A program made the translations under genes and the position numbers. A stretch of 64,000 nt of DNA from Theristus sp. LFF4_11 (lineage: Eukaryota > Nematoda > Chromadorea > Monhysterida > Xyalidae): the NCBI GenBank assembly GCA_030248135.1, contig JASANC010003426.1, positions 1-64,000 of the forward strand, in the 5' to 3' direction. Below the pieces are notes generated by a model that saw nothing but the letters and a program-made list of their open reading frames with translations, was not told the DNA's origin and searched no databases. Below are positions 59,201 through 64,000 of the stretch, in pieces; the stretch's first letter is position 1; each line of letters starts with the position of its first letter.

Positions 59201-61940
59201 CCCTCGGTGGAAATGCTCGACAGTGGTAATGCACATTTGCAAGTGCACTGGGGGTCGGTTGAGTGTTGACGCCCACGCTCAACCTACAGTCGTAGTACAG
59301 GGTTTTGCCGTGTTATTTCTCGAGTTCTGTTGAACCATTTCTCAAAGTGTCCACCATGAGCCTCAATGCGTCGCTTGCACCTATCCGTCGCACCTCTCAC
59401 TCAAATAATATTCAACTTCTGATGAATCGTCAAGCTGTACAAAAACCTTATACAAACGAAGTATGCTGAATATTGCGTAAGAGACGTGCACCAGGTGAAA
59501 CACAGGTCTCCACGAAACGGCAGCAGTGATCGAGCCACGCCAGTTGGCGACGCCCATCATTGTGACGCGTGCGGACTGCCAGAACAAAGCGAAAGAAGCA
59601 GCGCAGCAAAAACAAGAGAAAGAAGATCAAATCGCAACACGACAATACAAACAACAGGACATGCACCAAGAAACCGACGAAAAGCAGTCAGACGAGCAAA
59701 CGGAGAACGAACAACAAAATGAACACGCACAGAGTGACGATGGACTCGGCCAAGTGAAACAGAGAGAAAGACAAGGTAAGTGAGTTAAGTTTTCAGATCC
59801 TTTTAATTCACCATTCAGTTTTGTACTACTAATAACAAAAAAGCAAACCAACAAGAAGATCAACAAACGACTCGGTGCACAAAAAGTGTTTGTTTGTTGA
59901 CCTGCATGAACTTTTGCTGATTTCATCAACCACATCAACACCACTTTCAGCGTTTTCAGCGGCAGCAACTGTGCTCACTCCGGACACGCCGAGCGTGGTC
60001 AGCGCACCACCGGCCTCGTGTCTGCTGCAGGTTCCAGACTTCGGATCGAAGCCGAAGCTGCTCTACCCGGAAATGTACCACGACTCGTACAACGGACATC
60101 GTTGCCTGCACAGCACCAGTTCGTGCAGTCCGTACACGAGCGCCATGCAGTGCAGCGGTGTTGCTGAGCAGCGGAATGCAGTGAACGGCATTGCGAATGA
60201 GACGCGCATGCCGCTGATGAGCAGCAGCGTGTCCATGAGCATCGCGAGCACACCGCACAACTCCGCCTCGTGCGACGCATCGACGCTCTCGTGCAACTCG
60301 TGTAAGCGACAGATGCTCTCAAGCACACCGTCTCATTCATGCACACTGGGTTCACGCTTGCAGCGGAGTGCGTCAGTTCGTCCGAGGACGTGCCGAGCGT
60401 GGCGCGTGCCGCCGAGCGTGGCCGCCGTGCGTCGTGCGTCAGCGGCGCGAGCACGCTCACGGAGAGCTCGCTGAACTCGTCGCGGCGCTCGTCGACCGTG
60501 ATGCACTCGCTGCTGGACCTAGCCAACTGTGTGAGGCACACTGCTGCCGAATGTGTCTGTGTGCATTCGCATCAGTAGCATTCGATCGGCAAAACTCGGA
60601 TTCTGATCAACAAATGATAAATGGCGAATGCTAAGCTATTTCTGAGCTAGGCTGAGTTCTTTTCAAGCAATTCTCGAGTTTGCCCGCAACTGGTACACAG
60701 CTTGTCAAAATTAAAACAGCTTGGAATGATGGCCTAAAACCACTCTAGCCTAGCTAATGGGTTTGTTCTTTTTTTGCGCGACATTGCTGTGTATGATATA
60801 ACAGGGTGCACGATCGTCCCACTGAGACTTTGCAGGGTCGCAGCAACAACGGAGGCGGCAACAAAAGTCCGAAAAGCGAATCACGCCGTCCATCGTCGAC
60901 CCGCTGGAAGCTGCGCAAGATCGCGACGCAAGTGACCCGCGCCATACGACGCAGACGCCGCGAGCAGGCGATACTGCGCAAGGAGACGAAGGCGACACGC
61001 ATCGTTGCTGCGACTATGAGTGCGTCCTTGAGAAGGGCAGACCACAAACACGCGCACTTGACTGCTGCAATGAATGCAAAATGCGCACAACCACTGAGAA
61101 ACACTGCGATCGCCCGACTGAATGTTTACACATTGAGCTCTGAACAACACTCAAAGCAATACCCACTCAGGAAATATCTGAATTTCGCTTTAGTTTCTCT
61201 GCCGAGTTGAGTAATAGCAGAAAAACTCCAGCTGGGTTCACACATCATCTGCATCATATTCACTTGACTGATACCGCTTGCAGTAATCTTCGTGCTGTGT
61301 TGGCTGCCCTACTTCTGCCTGGCCATCTACCGCGGCGTGTGCAACGACATCCCCACGTGCGGTACACGTGCCACGGAACACATCGTGCTCTATCTGGTCA
61401 CCTCGTGGCTCGGCTATCTGCACAGCTGCGCGAATCCGCTCATTTACGCTTGTCTGTTGCCTGCTTTTAGCGGATAGGGTTTGCTTGGGATAAGGCGGAA
61501 AAATGTTGCTACTAAATTGAACGACGCAATTGGTTGGTACACTAAAGTAACCACACTAATTGAATTTACTTGCTAGCTAGTAACTTGCTTCAATATCAAA
61601 TTTAGTAGCTGCCTTTATGTTGCCTTCATGTTGCCTTAATTATTCGTGTTTCAATGACAACAACCGAACTTTATCATCAGCCATTGATTTTGCAGGCATG
61701 AACAGCAATTTCCGGCGTTCATTCGTGAACGTGCTGACGCGACGCTATTGGCTGTGTCGGAAACGTGCAAGAGAACTCAGTGAACAGGCGAGCAGTAGAC
61801 GGCGTCACATGAAAACACGCAGGAAACGGCGCAAAACTGAGAACAGCACGCTGCACGACAACAACAGCATCATCTTCAAGAATGTCAGCAATAATGACAC
61901 AAACTACGACAACGACCACAACGACACCAACACCGTTTGA
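56260..61940 (+). CDS. Class A GPCR, biogenic-amine-receptor-like, with a very long third intracellular loop
   Basis: Twelve phase-consistent exons, about 816 residues: 56260-56469, 56878-57021, 57197-57309, 57926-58160, 58591-58772, 59026-59225, 59524-59775, 59951-60301, 60364-60530, 60836-61019, 61284-61451, 61696-61940. The extracellular N-terminus has an NST glycosylation site. TM1 has FGNMLVV; TM2 SLAGSDLLMGVAVAPF; TM3 CRLHLFLSVFSTTASILHL and then LDRY; TM4 GLWLMSFLISMPSF; ECL2 FCWIED; TM5 ATFILPAVLLCYLYF; TM6 IIFVLCWLPYF; TM7 WLGYLHSCANPLIYA; helix 8 MNSNFRRSF. The third loop is ~430 residues, with Gln/Glu-rich and Ser-rich parts, ending KETKATR. Scaffold and loop resemble dopamine, octopamine and muscarinic receptors. 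However, the position of the amine-binding Asp (3.32, seven after the TM3 Cys) is Ser, so the ligand is unknown. AATAAA is at 62186. Confidence 0.9.
56683..56737 (-). other. tRNA-like sequence (SINE head or tRNA pseudogene) in a GPCR intron
   Basis: The minus strand reads TGGACTGGGTGATAGCGCGC (A-box-like), then GACTGTGAGTTC and a B-box-like GGGATCGATTCCTG. The acceptor ends do not pair, so it is not an intact tRNA. Adjacent sequence (56577-56640) weakly resembles 53951-54010. Confidence 0.5.
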
Positions 61941-62710
61941 CGAATGCACCCACTCAAGCAGCGCGTCAATGTTCAGTGTGTTCGCAAAAGAATTGATTTT
62001 TCAAGCGTTTTACAGTTTTTTAGTTCAATCCAAAAAAGGAAAACTTGGCTCACAATTTGTTCATGTTTGCTGTATGGCGCAGTGTTGTGCCAAGAAAACT
62101 TTTTTCTGAGCACATGTTTCACTGTTGTGTCAAAAACTTTACACTAGCAGACTGTAAGGCAGTTCTAAGAATCATTATCATTATCAATAAACAAAAAAAA
62201 TTATAAATATCCTGTAAAAAGACGTCGATTTGACGACACGTGAAATTTGGAGATCGTGAACGCACGCAGCGCACACAGAAAGCCCAAAGTGCACGGTAAA
62301 AAAACAAACAACACGCACTGTGAACTGTGGAGAGAAAGCGAAATTGCTATTAAAATTTAAAAAAAGCACGTAATTTCTCACCAAAAAGTCAATTTCTTCA
62401 GCTCTTGGCACCGAAACAATCATGCATATGCCAGCGGCAAATTAGTTTTTTTTTCGATGCAGATGAATGAACTCAAAAAAAGACAGACATAAAACTCCAT
62501 AACCAGCACCATGAAAATGAAAGGTGAAGCGCGTGTTTGATAAGAAAAAAGCTTGGGCATATTCGGAAAATATACGTATAGTCGTCCTGGATAATTTGTA
62601 GTATTAGCTGATTGGCTGGTGGTTTTGCCTGAATGTCAAGTTCAAAAAAGAAATTTAATCTTTTTTATGTTTTTTTTTGATTTTTGATGTGCGAGCATTT
62701 GTGAGGCAAA
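61941..62710. other. GPCR 3' UTR and AT-rich spacer
   Basis: Contains AATAAA at 62186. No gene, RNA or element is recognised before the repeat array. Confidence 0.5.
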
Positions 62711-64000
62711 TGGTCCGAAGTATAGCGGCCTGAAGGATTGCGGCCTGGACGATAGCGGCCGGAGCATCGCGGCCTGGACAATCGCGGCCTGGAAGATTGC
62801 GGGCCGGGGCGATTGCGGCCTGGGAGGATTGCGGTCTGGGAGGATTGCGGCCTGGGACAATTGCGGCGCAGGACGATTGCAGCCGAAGTATAGCGGCCTG
62901 GATAATAGCGGCCGGAGCATCGCGGCCTGGACAATCGCGGCCTGGAAGATGCGGCCCGGAACTATTGCGGCCTGGGAGGATTGCGGCCTGGGACAATTGC
63001 GGCGCGGGACGATTGAGGCCGAAGTATAGCGGCCTGGACGATAGCGGCCGGAGCATCGCGGCCTGGACAATAGCGGCCTGGAAGATTGCGGCTCGGAACG
63101 ATTGCGGCCTGGGAGGTTTGCGGCCTTGGACAATTGCGGCGCGGGACGATGGTGGCCCATGAGTTGGGAAATTAATGTAAAAACTTGTTTCTGATTTGGG
63201 AGACACAGAAAAATAAAAAGCAGCAGTTTTGATGGCGGAATTTTTGGTTTTGCAACGACGACGGCGGCGGCGACCAGGATCCACTGTCCAGATCGTATTT
63301 CTCCTCTGCTCATCCTTGAAAATTTGTAAATGGCTGTGGAGCCAGTTTGGCAGACATGGAACGGCAAAACTGATGCTTTTTATTTTTCTGTGCCTCCCAA
63401 ATCAGAAAAAGGTTTTGCATTAATTTTCGAACTCAAATTCCAACTGTTCGCTTTCACAAAGGTGTGCGTTCGATTGCGGCCCATTAGATAGAGGCCGAAG
63501 CATTGCGGCCGAAGCATCGCGGCCTGAAGGATAGCAGCCTGAAGGATCGCGGCCTAGGACGATTGCGGCATGAAGGATCGCGGCCTGAAGGATTGCGGCC
63601 AGGGACGATTGCGGCCAGGGACGATTGCGGCCAGGGACGATTGCGGCCAGGGACCATTGCGACCAGGGACGATTGCGGCCAGGGACGATTGCGGCCCACA
63701 AAATATTGGTGCTTTGTCATTGTCTTTGTCGCACGCAACTGGTTATATTATTCCTATTGTTATGCTCGCACACGAGTTTTCATTTTTTTTCCAAAAAAGT
63801 TGTCTTCTTGTTTATTGATTAGTAATTATTTTTTTCTTAGAACCCAAAATCGAAATCTTCCATTCTCAACTTTCCTTGTCGCCGAGCCCAGATAGAGATA
63901 GATTCGAACTTTTTTTTTGGCGGGCAAAACCCCCCCCCCCCAGCCCCCTAGAATTTGACCTGTAAAGGTGACAAAGCATGAAAACATCGTGGGCCGCAAT
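62711..64000. mobile_element. Repeat-array element F3 (GCGGCCTGGACGATA units), partial
   Basis: Array 1, 62711-63165: about 28 units of ~15-16 bp close to GCGGCCTGGACGATT. Inverted pair 63167-63228 / 63366-63427: blocks such as TTCTGATTTGGGAG and TTTTTATTTTTCTGTGCCTC are shared as complements. Array 2, 63470-63697: about 15 units in the same orientation as array 1. The window ends with GGGCCGCAAT, the unit inverted, so an opposite arm probably lies beyond 64000. Similar in build to F1 and F2. Confidence 0.7.
63885..63955. mobile_element. Family C-related fragment
   Basis: The reverse complement of CTAGGGGGCTGGGG, a long G run, poly-A and a TTCGAATCTATCTCTATC block, as at the left end of the family C element (15690-15760). 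It lies inside F3. Confidence 0.55.

Overview
Eukaryotic (bilaterian invertebrate) genomic DNA. The genes are split into many short, GC-rich exons with GT-AG and a few GC-AG introns. Introns and spacers are AT-rich and full of transposable elements. The gene set (transmembrane semaphorin, UBE2Q, Rab3GAP2, NUP214, calcineurin B, an amine-receptor-like GPCR) is animal. A Naiad-type Penelope-like element also points to an invertebrate, but I cannot name the phylum.

Layout. 177-3131 (+): 3' seven exons of a Sema1/Sema6-type semaphorin whose 5' end lies outside the window. 6148-9701 (-): UBE2Q ubiquitin-conjugating enzyme, ten exons. 9.8-22.2 kb: a transposon island. It contains foldback-like elements with arrays of ~15-bp GCGG/CCGG repeats and a nest of hAT-like elements up to five levels deep, most with readable 8-bp target-site duplications. 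Inside the nest lies a Penelope-like element whose protein carries GIY-YIG N-terminal to the reverse transcriptase. Just after its stop codon is a hammerhead-ribozyme-like motif in an unusual strand order. 22376-24787 (+): an unrecognised spliced gene. 25138-37519 (+): Rab3GAP2, with a tRNA-Glu(CTC) gene antisense in one intron. 37985-48097 (+): NUP214, 26 exons. 49185-53086 (-): calcineurin B, whose large intron holds a head-to-tail Helitron dimer. 56260-61940 (+): a 12-exon class A GPCR. 62.7-64 kb: another repeat-array element running off the window.

The host genes serve unrelated cell functions (axon guidance, ubiquitin transfer, Rab GTPase control, nuclear pore, calcium signalling, receptor signalling), so this is an ordinary gene neighbourhood and not an operon. 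Exon boundaries were read by hand from splice sites, reading phase and remembered family sequences. NUP214, calcineurin B, the GPCR and the semaphorin are phase-consistent throughout; Rab3GAP2 has two unresolved junctions and UBE2Q one. The most unusual items are the ribozyme-like motif, the transposon nest, the repeat-array elements and the Helitron dimer.
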